Shown one piece after another: positions 51,169 to 60,337 of a DNA stretch of 64,000 nt. The stretch lies in NCBI RefSeq assembly GCF_001696455.1, contig NZ_MAUJ01000005.1, forward strand, positions 62,001-126,000. Direction: 5' to 3'. The translations under genes and the position numbers were made by a program. Under the pieces are notes generated by a model. It was not told the origin of the DNA. It made no database searches and worked only from the letters and a program-made list of their open reading frames with translations. The first letter of the stretch is position 1. The number at the start of each line of letters is the position of its first letter. The DNA comes from Pseudoalteromonas luteoviolacea. Lineage in GTDB: Bacteria; Pseudomonadota; Gammaproteobacteria; Enterobacterales; Alteromonadaceae.

Positions 51169-51486
51169 TTGGATTCAAAACAACTTTTAGACTTCGCCAT
51201 CGATAAAGTCGATGATATGAAAGCCCGTGATATCGTTCAATTAGACGTACGTGAAACCTCTTCAATAACCGACTATTTGGTGATTTGTTCTGGTAACTCA
51301 AAACGCCATGTTCAATCAATTGCTGAGCACGTCGCAAAAGAGGCGCGTCATGCTGGTGAAACACCGCTGGGTCATGAAGGGCAAGACGCAGGCGAGTGGG
51401 TGTTAGTTGACTTGGGTGATGTCGTTGTGCATGTCATGCAGGACCAAACTCGCGACTTTTATGACTTAGAAAAACTTTGGGGATAA
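51169..51486 (+). CDS. rsfS: Ribosomal silencing factor RsfS
   Basis: RsfS binds L14 on the 50S subunit and prevents subunit joining when nutrients are short. The TTG start gives 105 residues, the E. coli length; the first ATG is too far inside the domain. Conserved elements are [22 protein letters not shown] (core [10 protein letters not shown]), [12 protein letters not shown] and [15 protein letters not shown]. An AAGAG sits upstream of the TTG. rlmH begins one base after the stop. Confidence 0.93.
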   Translation: MDSKQLLDFAIDKVDDMKARDIVQLDVRETSSITDYLVICSGNSKRHVQSIAEHVAKEARHAGETPLGHEGQDAGEWVLVDLGDVVVHVMQDQTRDFYDLEKLWG

Positions 51487-51487
51487 T

Positions 51488-51958
51488 GTGAAAATCCAGT
51501 TGATTGCTGTCGGCACCAAAATGCCAGCATGGGTGGAAACAGGTTTCAAAGAATATCAGCGTCGCTTTCCCAAAGATATGCCACTGGAGCTCATTGAGAT
51601 TTCGGCTGGTAAGCGTGGAAAAAATGCAGATATTAAACGCATCTTGCAGCAAGAAGGTGAGAAAACACTTGCGGCAATTCCTAAAGGAAACCGTATTGTT
51701 ACGCTAGAAGTGACAGGTAAAGCGTGGGATACACACCAACTAGCGAGCAATATGGAAAAGTGGCAACTTGATGGGCGTGATGTCAGCTTGCTGATCGGTG
51801 GACCTGAAGGCCTTGCACCTGAGTGTATCGCTGCAGCAGAACAGAAATGGTCTCTATCAAACCTTACACTGCCACACCCGTTAGTGAGAATTGTAGTTGC
51901 AGAAAGCCTATATAGAGGCTGGAGCTTAAATAACAACCATCCATACCACAGAGAATAA
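51488..51958 (+). CDS. rlmH: 23S rRNA pseudouridine(1915) N3-methyltransferase RlmH
   Basis: RlmH is a SPOUT methyltransferase acting on helix 69 of 23S rRNA in assembled ribosomes. The 156-residue protein begins at a GTG ([15 protein letters not shown]) and shows the SAM-binding knot [10 protein letters not shown] and the C-terminal [18 protein letters not shown] (core LPHPLVRI), ending in NHPYHRE as in E. coli. It is coupled to rsfS by a one-base gap. Confidence 0.96.
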   Translation: MKIQLIAVGTKMPAWVETGFKEYQRRFPKDMPLELIEISAGKRGKNADIKRILQQEGEKTLAAIPKGNRIVTLEVTGKAWDTHQLASNMEKWQLDGRDVSLLIGGPEGLAPECIAAAEQKWSLSNLTLPHPLVRIVVAESLYRGWSLNNNHPYHRE

Positions 51959-51965
51959 CAATAAT

Positions 51966-53837
51966 ATGCTCAAAACTAGGCCAACGATCCGCGATCATAG
52001 TGCAGAAGCAAACCTTTTTGCGCGCCGAGCTTTTGTTGGCTTTGTTTTTGTCGTCATTCTCATCGGCATACTCTTAAATAATATATACAGCCTACAAGTC
52101 GAAAAGCACGAAACTTACCAGACGCGCTCCAATGACAATCGAATTAAAGTGATCCCAATAGCGCCTAATAGAGGACTCATCTATGACCGAAATGGGATTT
52201 TACTCGCCGAAAACAGACCCGTATATAACTTGGAGGTCATACCTGAGCAAGTAACGAATCTAGAAGCCTCTTTGGATCTTCTCAATGGCATCATCGAGAT
52301 TACTGATGCACAAAAAGCCGCTGTTATTAAGAGCAATCGCCGTTCACGGCGCTTCAAAAGTCAGGTTTTAAAAGCGCGGCTGAACGAAGAAGAAGTGGCG
52401 ATTTTCTCCGTAAATCAACACCGATTTCCCGGTTTCAGTGTTGAGGCCAGATTGGCTCGCCATTACCCATATGGCGATGCATTAACCCATGCTTTAGGCT
52501 ATGTCTCTCGCCTCAACAAGAAAGAACTCAATGAATTGGAGTCACAAGGACGGGCGAAAAACTACAGAGCAACCCATGATTTTGGCAAGTTGGGGATTGA
52601 GAAATTCTATGAAGAACGTCTTCATGGCCAAGTTGGATCGCAACGCGTAGAAGTCAATAACCGCGGAAGAATTATTCGCTCATTGAGTGTGGAGCCCCCA
52701 AAACCTGGTCAAGACTTAGTTCTTACGCTGGATATTGGCCTGCAAAAAATAGCACAAGATGTACTTCAAGGTGTACGGGGTGCCATAGTCGCTATGGACC
52801 CAAAAGATGGCGGGATCCTCGCTTTGTACTCTAATCCCAGCTATGACCCGAATTTATTTGTACATGGTATAAGCAGTAAGGATTATCGTGCTTTGTTAAA
52901 CCCTGACAGACCTTTAATCAATCGTGCAACACAAGGCCGCTATGCACCCGCGTCAACTGTGAAACCGCATTTAGCAATTCTGGCGCTAGAAGAAGGCGTC
53001 GTGACAGAGCAAACCAAAGTATGGGACCCTGGCTTTTTTCAAATACCAAACGTAGAACACCGCTGGCGAGACTGGCTTCGCTGGGGCCATGGCCACGTTG
53101 ACGTGTACAAAGCGATTGAAGAGTCATGTGATACGTATTTCTATGAAACCGCTTATAAGCTCGGGATAACCAAGATAAGTAATTTCATGAGTCAATTTGG
53201 GTTTGGAGATTTATCAGGCATAGACATACATGAAGAAACGCCAGCTATTTTGCCTACGACAGATTGGAAACGTCAACGCTTCAATGAGGCTTGGTGGCCA
53301 GGTGATACCATTTCTGTTGGCATTGGCCAAGGTTATTGGACAGCAACCCCCATGCAAATTACAAATGCGGTCTCAATATTGGTCAATAAAGGGATACACC
53401 GACCGCCTCATCTAGTACAAGTTGCAAAACAAAACAACGATGTAGAACAAATGTACACCGAAGAAAAGCCGCCCGTCGTCTTAAATGAGCCTCACAATTG
53501 GCAAATCGCACTGGATGCGATGCACAATACAGTTAAAAAAACGACGGGAACGGCCAACAAGGCATTCAAAGGCGCAACCTATGATCCAGCCGGAAAAACC
53601 GGTACTGCTCAAGTCGTGAGCATCGCTCAGGGCGAGAAGTATGTTGCAGAAAATCTTAAAGAAAAGCATCGTGACAATGGTATCTACGTTGGCTTTGCGC
53701 CTTTTGACAACCCTAGAATTGTCGTCACCGTGATTGTTGAAAACCAAGGTGGTGGTTCAGCCATTGCAGCTCCCATCGCACGTAAGTTGATGGACTACTA
53801 CTTTGAAACTTACCCAAGTGACACGGAGGGCAAATGA
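51966..53837 (+). CDS. mrdA: Penicillin-binding protein 2 (MrdA)
   Basis: PBP2 is the transpeptidase of the rod (elongasome) complex. The 623-residue protein has an N-terminal cytoplasmic tail and membrane anchor (about 23-43), a dimerisation domain, and the transpeptidase domain with the nucleophile Ser330 in STVK, SCDTY for the SxN-like site, and KTGT at 544-547. The start codon follows rlmH by seven bases and rodA begins within its end (ATGA), as expected for partners in one complex. Confidence 0.96.
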   Translation: MLKTRPTIRDHSAEANLFARRAFVGFVFVVILIGILLNNIYSLQVEKHETYQTRSNDNRIKVIPIAPNRGLIYDRNGILLAENRPVYNLEVIPEQVTNLEASLDLLNGIIEITDAQKAAVIKSNRRSRRFKSQVLKARLNEEEVAIFSVNQHRFPGFSVEARLARHYPYGDALTHALGYVSRLNKKELNELESQGRAKNYRATHDFGKLGIEKFYEERLHGQVGSQRVEVNNRGRIIRSLSVEPPKPGQDLVLTLDIGLQKIAQDVLQGVRGAIVAMDPKDGGILALYSNPSYDPNLFVHGISSKDYRALLNPDRPLINRATQGRYAPASTVKPHLAILALEEGVVTEQTKVWDPGFFQIPNVEHRWRDWLRWGHGHVDVYKAIEESCDTYFYETAYKLGITKISNFMSQFGFGDLSGIDIHEETPAILPTTDWKRQRFNEAWWPGDTISVGIGQGYWTATPMQITNAVSILVNKGIHRPPHLVQVAKQNNDVEQMYTEEKPPVVLNEPHNWQIALDAMHNTVKKTTGTANKAFKGATYDPAGKTGTAQVVSIAQGEKYVAENLKEKHRDNGIYVGFAPFDNPRIVVTVIVENQGGGSAIAAPIARKLMDYYFETYPSDTEGK

Positions 53838-54940
53838 ACCAACTAAGAAAGCAACGTTCATTTTGGCAACGGATTCATATCGATCTGCCTCTTTTAACTG
53901 CCCTATTGATCATGATGCTGGGTAGCTTAGCGGTTGTGTACAGCGCGAGTGGACAAAACATGGACATGATGACTCGTCACGCGACGAGAATGCTTGGCGC
54001 GCTTATCGCGCTTGTTGTCATGGCTCAAGTGTCTCCTAATACCCTTAAAAGGTTAGTGATCCCCCTTTATTTTGTTGGACTAATTACGCTGATAGGGGTA
54101 TTTTTCTTCGGCGTCACCATCAATGGTGCCAAGCGCTGGTTAGACGTTGGCATAACACGCTTTCAGCCTTCGGAGATCATGAAACTAGCAGTACCCATGA
54201 TGGTTGCTTGGTATATCGGACGCCAGCAGCTCCCCCCAAAAATTTTGCATCTTATCATCGGTTTTGCGATTGTCATCGTCCCAACAGTGTTAATACAAAA
54301 ACAACCCGACCTTGGCACCTCTCTACTCATTGCAAGCTCTGGTGTATTTGTCCTCTTTCTGTCTGGGCTGAGTTGGAGATTAATAGGATCTGGCATCTTA
54401 TTGGCTATTCCCGGCGCGTTTGCTATGTGGCACTTTGTGATGCATGAATATCAAAAACAAAGAGTACTTACGCTGTTAGACCCTGAGAGCGACCCTTTGG
54501 GTGCCGGGTACCATATTATCCAATCTAAAATTGCCATTGGCTCTGGTGGCATAGAGGGTAAAGGCTGGCTTCAAGGTACCCAATCCCAACTTGAGTTTCT
54601 TCCCGAGCGCCACACCGACTTTATATTTTCCGTTTTAAGTGAAGAATTTGGATTACTCGGTGTTGTCATGTTATTGAGCGTTTACCTATTTATCATTGGG
54701 CGAGGGTTATATATCGCCGTCAATGCGCAAGAGGCGTTTAGCAAGCTACTTGCCGGCGCACTCACCCTCACTTTTTTCGTCTATATTTTTGTTAATATTG
54801 GTATGGTGTCAGGATTGTTACCTGTAGTAGGTGTTCCTCTACCATTAGTCAGCTATGGTGGCACTTCAATGGTAACCCTTATGGCTGGTTTCGGTATAAT
54901 CATGGCCATAGCTACAGATAAAAGAATGTTATTAAAATAA
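53834..54940 (+). CDS. mrdB: Rod-shape SEDS glycosyltransferase RodA
   Basis: RodA polymerises peptidoglycan from lipid II together with PBP2. The 368-residue protein has about ten membrane helices and the SEDS signatures FQPSEIMKLA, KQPDLGTSLL, FLPERHTDFIFSVLSEEFG and PLVSYGGTSMVTLMAGFG (core VSYGGTSM). It overlaps mrdA by four bases and its TAA overlaps the rlpA ATG. No mltB lies between rodA and rlpA. Confidence 0.96.
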   Translation: MNQLRKQRSFWQRIHIDLPLLTALLIMMLGSLAVVYSASGQNMDMMTRHATRMLGALIALVVMAQVSPNTLKRLVIPLYFVGLITLIGVFFFGVTINGAKRWLDVGITRFQPSEIMKLAVPMMVAWYIGRQQLPPKILHLIIGFAIVIVPTVLIQKQPDLGTSLLIASSGVFVLFLSGLSWRLIGSGILLAIPGAFAMWHFVMHEYQKQRVLTLLDPESDPLGAGYHIIQSKIAIGSGGIEGKGWLQGTQSQLEFLPERHTDFIFSVLSEEFGLLGVVMLLSVYLFIIGRGLYIAVNAQEAFSKLLAGALTLTFFVYIFVNIGMVSGLLPVVGVPLPLVSYGGTSMVTLMAGFGIIMAIATDKRMLLK

Positions 54941-55698
54941 TGAAACCTATCCAGCTTACATTGATACTTTTTGTATTATTTACACTGGCCGCGTGCAGTA
55001 GCCGTTATCATACTCGTCAAGACAAAGCACCTTTGCGTGCGCCGACGCAATTGGAAATGCGAGATGCGAAAGTCACCAACGAAGCCAAAAGTGTGAGTGC
55101 TGGGCGCCCATATAAAGTGCTAGGAAAACACTACGCGCCTATCTCAGATGAAAAAGGGTTTGTGCAAGAAGGTACAGCTTCTTGGTATGGCAGAAAGTTT
55201 CATGGTTACTACACTTCCAATGGCGAGACTTTTAACATGTTTGATATGACTGCGGCACACAAAACATTACCGCTGCCCAGTTTTGTCAAAGTGACTAATT
55301 TAGCAAACAATAAGTCTGCTATAGTGAGAGTGAATGATCGCGGACCGTTTCACGATGACAGAATCATTGATTTATCGTATGCAGCCGCCTACAAGTTAGG
55401 CTATCACTTACAAGGTACAGCGCAGGTTAAGATAGAGGCGATTACTATTGACCGTAAAACTCCTCGACTAACCTATGTGCAAGTTGCAGCAGCAAGCAAC
55501 GAAACCAACGTGCAGGCACTTGCAACTAAGTTGGCAGGTCAATTTAACCTTGGTGCGCCCATCGCATATGAAGATAATCTCTACAAATTGCGACTTGGAC
55601 CCATTTTGGATGACCAAAAGGCGCAAAAAGTGCTAAAAACCTTGCAAGAGGGTGAATTTAACAAAGCTTTCTTGCTTTACACGGAGCAGGAACTTTAG
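54940..55698 (+). CDS. rlpA: RlpA lytic transglycosylase lipoprotein with SPOR domain
   Basis: RlpA is a septal-ring lipoprotein that, in Pseudomonas, cleaves naked glycan strands. The signal peptide ends at lipobox LAAC (Cys 19). A double-psi beta-barrel domain (about 70-165) carries the catalytic-type residues in GTASWYGRKFHG and VRVNDRGPFHDDRIIDLS. A C-terminal SPOR domain (about 180-250) would bind denuded peptidoglycan at the septum. The gene is coupled to rodA by a TAATG overlap. Confidence 0.93.
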   Translation: MKPIQLTLILFVLFTLAACSSRYHTRQDKAPLRAPTQLEMRDAKVTNEAKSVSAGRPYKVLGKHYAPISDEKGFVQEGTASWYGRKFHGYYTSNGETFNMFDMTAAHKTLPLPSFVKVTNLANNKSAIVRVNDRGPFHDDRIIDLSYAAAYKLGYHLQGTAQVKIEAITIDRKTPRLTYVQVAAASNETNVQALATKLAGQFNLGAPIAYEDNLYKLRLGPILDDQKAQKVLKTLQEGEFNKAFLLYTEQEL

Positions 55699-55722
55699 AA
55701 TAGCCTAAAACCAATTAAATGG

Positions 55723-55779
55723 TTCTTGTTCAAAAATACAGTGTCTGCAAATTATATGAAAACACACTTTGAACAAGAA
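55723..55779. repeat. 12-bp perfect inverted repeat between rlpA and dacA
   Basis: TTCTTGTTCAAA (55723-55734) and TTTGAACAAGAA (55768-55779) are exact inverted copies around a 33-base loop that itself holds GTGT/ACAC. An A-run follows on the plus strand, so it is not a standard plus-strand terminator. It may be an RNA-processing or regulatory structure upstream of dacA. Confidence 0.5.
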
Positions 55780-55838
55780 AAAAATCAGCTGGCCCGTCAA
55801 AGAATAAGAAGGAGCCAGTACAAATTAGAAAAGCGAGC

Positions 55839-57005
55839 ATGATGACAGTATTTAAACCAAAAATTGTTAAAAAAATCCTTGGTGTTGTGTGTTCTTTGTC
55901 ACTGTTTTCAGCAAGTGCACAGATCATCCCTTCCCCACCTCAAATTAACGCCAAAGGCTATTTCTTGGTTGACTTTACAACTGGTAAAGTAATCGCAGAA
56001 GGCGAAGCCGATACTAAGTTATTGCCCGCCAGCTTGACTAAAATGATGACCAGCTATGTAATTGGTACAGAGATTTCTGCTGGCAATATCGCCCCAACAG
56101 ACATGGTCACAATCAGTGAAAATGCTTGGGCAAAAAACTTTCCGGGTTCTTCTGTTATGTTTATCGAAGTTGGCAAAAAAGTCAGTGTCGATGACCTAAA
56201 CCACGGCATCATAATACAATCAGGTAACGATGCATGTGTTGCAATGGCTGAACACATCGCAGGAAGTGAAAGCGCGTTTGCCGATCTAATGAATGCACAT
56301 GCCGAAAAGTTAGGTATGAGCAACAGCTATTTCGTTAATAGCCATGGTCTAGATGCACCGCAACAGTTCACAACACCTCGTGATATGGCAACACTTGGCG
56401 CGGCACTAATCAGAGACGTCCCTGAAGAATATGCACTCTATAAGCAGAAGTCATTTACATTTAACGGTATCAAACAATATAACCGAAACTCTCTCCTTTG
56501 GGATGCAAGCTTAGATGTTGACGGTATTAAAACAGGCCATACAGCAGAAGCGGGTTACAGCCTAGTAACCTCAGCAACTAAAGGTGACATGCGCCTGATT
56601 GCTGTCGTGATGGGTACAGCCAGCGAACGCGCTAGAAAAGTAGAAAGTAAAAAACTTCTAAACTATGGTTTCAGATTCTTCGAAACGATTACACCTTATA
56701 AAGCAGGTGACAGTTTTGCAGACCAACAAATTTGGATGGGTAACAAGAAAACAGTATCTCTTGGGATTACACAAGATACACCTATTACCATCCCGCGTGG
56801 TCAACGTAAAAACCTTCAAGCGCATTTTGAGCTTGACCAGACTTTAACTGCCCCTTTAGCAAAAGGCAGTAAAGTAGGCACGTTATTCCTTCAACTTGAA
56901 GGGGAAGATATTGCAGAGTACCCATTGGTAACGCTAGAGGAAATTGAAGAAGGTAGTTTCTTTAGCCGCATATACGACTACTTACGTTTACAGATCATGC
57001 AATAA
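55839..57005 (+). CDS. dacA: D-alanyl-D-alanine carboxypeptidase (PBP5/6 type)
   Basis: This periplasmic penicillin-binding protein trims the terminal D-Ala of peptidoglycan stem peptides. The 388-residue protein has a signal peptide ending SASAQ (about 28), the SxxK nucleophile at 65-68 (SLTK), SGN in IIQSGNDA, and KTG in DGIKTGHT. A C-terminal beta domain and a final amphipathic helix (FFSRIYDYLRLQIMQ) anchor it at the membrane surface. Two ATGs in tandem begin it; I use the first. A strong terminator separates it from ybeD. Confidence 0.95.
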   Translation: MMTVFKPKIVKKILGVVCSLSLFSASAQIIPSPPQINAKGYFLVDFTTGKVIAEGEADTKLLPASLTKMMTSYVIGTEISAGNIAPTDMVTISENAWAKNFPGSSVMFIEVGKKVSVDDLNHGIIIQSGNDACVAMAEHIAGSESAFADLMNAHAEKLGMSNSYFVNSHGLDAPQQFTTPRDMATLGAALIRDVPEEYALYKQKSFTFNGIKQYNRNSLLWDASLDVDGIKTGHTAEAGYSLVTSATKGDMRLIAVVMGTASERARKVESKKLLNYGFRFFETITPYKAGDSFADQQIWMGNKKTVSLGITQDTPITIPRGQRKNLQAHFELDQTLTAPLAKGSKVGTLFLQLEGEDIAEYPLVTLEEIEEGSFFSRIYDYLRLQIMQ

Positions 57006-57035
57006 CCCTGAGTTAAGTAAGTATATAAACACATG

Positions 57036-57061
57036 ACGCCTCTCTTAGAGGCGTTTTTTTT
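57036..57061 (+). terminator. Intrinsic terminator of dacA
   Basis: ACGCCTCT-CTT-AGAGGCGT is an 8-bp perfect stem with a 3-base loop running into TTTTTTTT, 30 bases after the dacA stop. Confidence 0.88.
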
Positions 57062-57167
57062 GCTGCAAAAATGATAGAATGCCCGCCATTATTGAGGTGA
57101 TGATGCCTAAGTGAAAACGATTCACATTACACAATCATTGCTTAGTATCTGTAGTGAGGAAACCGTC

Positions 57168-57446
57168 GTGGTAAAACCTGTAAAAAACACTAAGTTTGAT
57201 GAGTACTTAGAATTTCCATGTCCATTTACTTTCAAGATAATGGGCCTAGCTAATGTCAATCTTACGGATCAAATTCTAGCTAAACTGCAAACTATTGCAC
57301 CGGGTGATTATGCACCTAAGGTCAAGCCGAGCAGTAAAGGCACTTATGAATCAGTAACGCTAGTTGCGACAGTGACATCTAAAGAGCAAATTGAGCAAAT
57401 TTACACAGAACTTGGCAGCATTGAAGCTGTTCGTTACGTACTGTAG
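57168..57446 (+). CDS. ybeD: YbeD/DUF493 family regulatory-domain protein
   Basis: This small ACT-like protein of 92 residues belongs to the YbeD family, whose conserved features here are [38 protein letters not shown] (core [10 protein letters not shown]) and a final VRYVL. The function is unknown, though the gene travels with lipB/lipA. I place the start at GTG 57168, seven bases after GAGGA, which gives the family length. The frame is open back to a GTG at 57111, which would add 19 residues not seen in E. coli YbeD. Confidence 0.85.
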   Translation: MVKPVKNTKFDEYLEFPCPFTFKIMGLANVNLTDQILAKLQTIAPGDYAPKVKPSSKGTYESVTLVATVTSKEQIEQIYTELGSIEAVRYVL

Positions 57447-57462
57447 TAAGTAAAGGAAGTCC

Positions 57463-58114
57463 ATGAGCAACCATAGCGTCATCATTCGCCAACTTGGGCG
57501 GCAAAATTATGAGCCAATCTGGCAAAAAATGCAGGCATTCACTGACCAACGTGATGAGTCTGACGCCGATGAAATCTGGTTAGTCGAACACGAGCCGGTC
57601 TTTACACAAGGTCAAGCGGGCAAGTCAGAGCACCTGCTTGCACCGGGAGATATTCCAGTTGTTAAAGTCGACCGTGGAGGCCAAGTCACCTATCATGCCG
57701 GGCCAACAAATGATGTATGTGTTATTTAACTTGCGTCGCTTAAAGATTGGTGTTCGTGAGCTTGTTACTTGGCTTGAAGAAACCATCATCGACGCTTTGC
57801 AAGAATACAACATCAATGCCTATGCGAAGCCAGATGCACCAGGGGTTTACGTAGATGATTGCAAAGTTGCTTCTCTGGGTCTAAGAGTTAGAAGAGGCTG
57901 CTCATTTCATGGGCTAGCACTTAACGTTAATATGGATCTGAGCCCATTTCTGCGAATCAACCCTTGTGGGTACGCAGGTATGCAAATGGTCCAAACGAGC
58001 GAAATTAATGGTCCAGCCTCGCTTGAACAAGCAGGCCAAGGGCTAATAAAACATATGCTTAAGCGAATAAACGCCGAGCATGTTGTACACACTGAAGGGT
58101 TTGAGAACGAATGA
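57463..58114 (+). pseudogene. lipB: Octanoyl-[ACP]:protein octanoyltransferase LipB, frameshifted
   Basis: LipB moves octanoyl groups from ACP to lipoyl domains. The first frame encodes residues through DRGGQVTYH and then runs to a stop at 57729. From 57698 another frame resumes the family sequence ([25 protein letters not shown] in part) to the stop at 58114. The conserved HGPGQ is broken: CAT-G-CCG-GGC-CAA, so two bases of the Gly codon are missing at about 57697. Restoring them gives 217 residues (E. coli 213). The catalytic Lys (DDCKVASLG) and Cys (INPCGYAG) are both in the second part, so neither fragment alone should work. Sequence error or recent mutation. Confidence 0.9.
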
Positions 58115-59076
58115 GTAAGCCAGTCAAAATGGAACCGGGTGTAAAGCTGCGTGATGCCGAAAAAATGGCATTAATCCCGGTAAAAGTCCTACCAACTGAG
58201 CGCGAGCAAATGCTGCGTAAGCCTGAGTGGCTTAAAATCCGTCTGCCTAAATCAAGCGAGCGAATTGAAGGGATAAAAAGTGCCATGAGAAAACATGGCC
58301 TCCATTCAGTATGTGAAGAAGCATCTTGTCCAAACTTATCGGAGTGCTTCAATCACGGTACAGCCACATTTATGATATTAGGTGCGATATGCACTCGTCG
58401 TTGCCCATTCTGTGACGTAGCGCACGGCAGACCGTTAAAACCAGATGCTGCGGAGCCAGAAAAGCTAGCACTGACTATTAAAGATATGAAGCTGAAATAT
58501 GTTGTGATCACATCAGTAGACCGAGACGATCTGCGTGATGGCGGAGCACAGCATTTTGCGGACTGTATCAGAGAGATCCGTAAGCACAACCCAGGGATCA
58601 CTATTGAAATCCTTGTGCCAGACTTCCGTGGCCGTATGGATCGCGCACTTGAGATCTTAACCGAGACACCACCAGACGTCTTCAACCACAACCTAGAAAC
58701 AGCGCCAAGACTTTATAAGCTTGCGCGTCCGGGTGCAGACTATAAATGGTCACTAGAGTTGCTTCGCCGCTTTAAAGAAGCGCACCCAGAAGTGAAGACT
58801 AAATCCGGGTTGATGGTAGGCTTAGGTGAAGAGATCTCTGAGATTGAAGAAGTGTTAAGAGACTTGCGCGAACACAACGTTGATATGTTGACCGTAGGCC
58901 AATACCTTGCGCCTTCCAAACACCACTTACCGGTAAAGCGTTATGTGCCACCAGCCGAGTTTGACGCATTAAAAGAGTATGCCGATGAGATTGGCTTCTC
59001 TCATGCCGCTTGTGGTCCATTTGTGCGTTCGAGCTACCACGCTGACCAGCAAGCAGCGGGTAAAGAGGTAAAATAA
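58111..59076 (+). CDS. lipA: Lipoyl synthase
   Basis: LipA is a radical-SAM enzyme that inserts two sulfurs into protein-bound octanoyl groups. The 321-residue protein has both iron-sulfur cluster motifs: [12 protein letters not shown] (auxiliary cluster, CX4CX5C) and CTRRCPFC (radical-SAM CX3CX2C). The conserved C-terminal RSSYHA supplies the serine ligand. Its ATG overlaps the lipB stop (ATGA). The gene is intact although lipB is not. A long terminator follows. Confidence 0.97.
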   Translation: MSKPVKMEPGVKLRDAEKMALIPVKVLPTEREQMLRKPEWLKIRLPKSSERIEGIKSAMRKHGLHSVCEEASCPNLSECFNHGTATFMILGAICTRRCPFCDVAHGRPLKPDAAEPEKLALTIKDMKLKYVVITSVDRDDLRDGGAQHFADCIREIRKHNPGITIEILVPDFRGRMDRALEILTETPPDVFNHNLETAPRLYKLARPGADYKWSLELLRRFKEAHPEVKTKSGLMVGLGEEISEIEEVLRDLREHNVDMLTVGQYLAPSKHHLPVKRYVPPAEFDALKEYADEIGFSHAACGPFVRSSYHADQQAAGKEVK

Positions 59077-59096
59077 CCTTTTAGCCGCTCTCAATC

Positions 59097-59133
59097 CCAA
59101 AAGCAAGCCCATTGGGTTTGCTTTTGGCTTTTT
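59097..59133 (+). terminator. Intrinsic terminator of lipA
   Basis: CCAAAAGCAAGCCC and GGGTTTGCTTTTGG pair over 14 positions (one G-U) around ATT, followed by CTTTTT. It closes the leuS-to-lipA region. Confidence 0.85.
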
Positions 59134-59140
59134 GGAACTG

Positions 59141-59920
59141 CTATTTAATAATGAGCTGATCTTCCCAAGTATGAATAAGGTTTGGGTTGGTTAAGTTAAA
59201 CACTTTGACAACCATCGTTTTACCAGCAGCATTTTCGCACTCAATGATCTGATAAAGTACAGGCTGTGCATGATTTACGATCATATCACTTTTCACAAAA
59301 ACGTCTGAATGAAATGGCCCTTTTCTGTCCTCGCCATTAAACAAGCCAAGAGATACCCCTCGGTTAGCCAAGGTTGTACAGTAAGACTGTGTGTTTTGAT
59401 TATTCACCTTGAGTAAGCTTTTTATTTCATATGCAGAGTGATAGCCAAAAGAGTAAGGTTGGTGAATGAACTCTCCTGCTGGCTCCAAAGAGATTTGCCA
59501 ATCAACTACGGGCGCGCCTGGTATGTTTACCTGTACCTTATAATCAACACCTTGCGAATCCGTACAATTTATATGCACTGATTTAGGTTCTTGCAATACA
59601 GACTCATCATTTAGATCAGATTCCAGGGTTAAATTTTTTGGGTCATTAGCATCCACCGAAACTCGTAATCCACTCAAGTGTGAATAAGTTTTGCTCGAAT
59701 ACACATTAGCAAATTGACAATCATTCTGGGTGTCTCGTAAACGTACGCTGAGAGACAACGTATGAGCCCGCTCACTGGTAATGGTCGCTGATTGCACTGG
59801 ACCGTAGGCATAATGTGTTACGCGCTCAAATCCATCTGTATCGATGATGATTTGCTCTGACGCATGTAGACTGGAGTTTGAAAATAGAGCAGCTAAAAAA
59901 AACATTCTTGAATAGTTCAT
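59141..59920 (-). CDS. Secreted protein of unknown function, 259 aa
   Basis: I do not recognise this protein. From the ATG at 59920, which has AGGA eight bases upstream, it starts with a signal peptide ending LHASEQ (about 20). The mature part looks beta-rich and has four Cys spread along it (NDCQF, INCTD, SYCTT, IIECEN), enough for two disulfides, consistent with export. There are no known motifs. The frame extends 44 codons upstream, but that part has no export features. It lies between lipA and a phage-like regulator pair, in what looks like an accessory segment. Confidence 0.65.
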   Translation of the reverse strand: MNYSRMFFLAALFSNSSLHASEQIIIDTDGFERVTHYAYGPVQSATITSERAHTLSLSVRLRDTQNDCQFANVYSSKTYSHLSGLRVSVDANDPKNLTLESDLNDESVLQEPKSVHINCTDSQGVDYKVQVNIPGAPVVDWQISLEPAGEFIHQPYSFGYHSAYEIKSLLKVNNQNTQSYCTTLANRGVSLGLFNGEDRKGPFHSDVFVKSDMIVNHAQPVLYQIIECENAAGKTMVVKVFNLTNPNLIHTWEDQLIIK

Positions 59921-60198
59921 ATCAATTTCCTTTCGCAGTGAGTGTAATAACAATACCGAGCAGCAATTGACGCTGGTCATTGGCAAAAAAGCTAACAAAC
60001 AACTCTGGTACCTGCAAAAGTCATGTTTAATCACATGCATTACCCAAACCATCGCAGGGTATCTATGTAATTCATCAAGTTATAGACAAGTTGGAATTTT
60101 TAATCACGATTCCTCAACCGCCCATAATGCTTTCTCATTGCTCCCAAAATAAAGCCGATAATCTCCTATTCAAAACTTTGATAAAGATAACTGAAACT

Positions 60199-60263
60199 GA
60201 GATATCAAGTGAGGCATTGTTTGTGTGAATCGCAAAAATTCACTTTGTTGCCTGATATATCTC
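60199..60263. repeat. Long imperfect dyad
   Basis: GAGATAT (60199-60205) faces ATATCTC (60257-60263), AGGCA faces TGCCT, and GTGAAT (60225-60230) faces ATTCAC (60238-60243) around CGCAAAA. Together they make a 65-base interrupted hairpin. Confidence 0.5.
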
Positions 60264-60268
60264 ACTTG

Positions 60269-60300
60269 TTTATTACGCACCATCTGCAGTGCGTAATAAA
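60269..60300. repeat. Perfect 12-bp inverted repeat with TTACGCA cores
   Basis: TTTATTACGCAC and GTGCGTAATAAA flank an 8-base spacer CATCTGCA. Each arm contains the TTACGCA heptamer that recurs through the neighbouring regulatory region. It lies about 40 bases beyond the stop codon of the small HTH gene. Confidence 0.75.
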
Positions 60301-60337
60301 TTGAATACTGTACATGACATTTACGTTGCTCAAAAAA

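Larger units (their letters stand above)
59921..60337. other. Non-coding region with nested dyads
   Basis: These 417 bases hold no credible gene. The right part contains a long imperfect dyad (60199-60263) and a perfect 12-bp inverted repeat carrying TTACGCA sites (60269-60300), both close to the 3' end of the small HTH gene. Confidence 0.5.

Noticed and set aside
57638..58114. Second lipB frame as a separate gene starting at 57638
   Set aside because: The first part of that frame is a shadow of lipB; only the sequence after 57698 matches LipB, so this is one frameshifted gene.
60269..60300. The 12-bp inverted repeat as a dif/Xer site
   Set aside because: Neither arm matches the XerC or XerD half-site pattern, the spacer is 8 rather than 6 bases, and the core heptamer recurs as scattered single sites.
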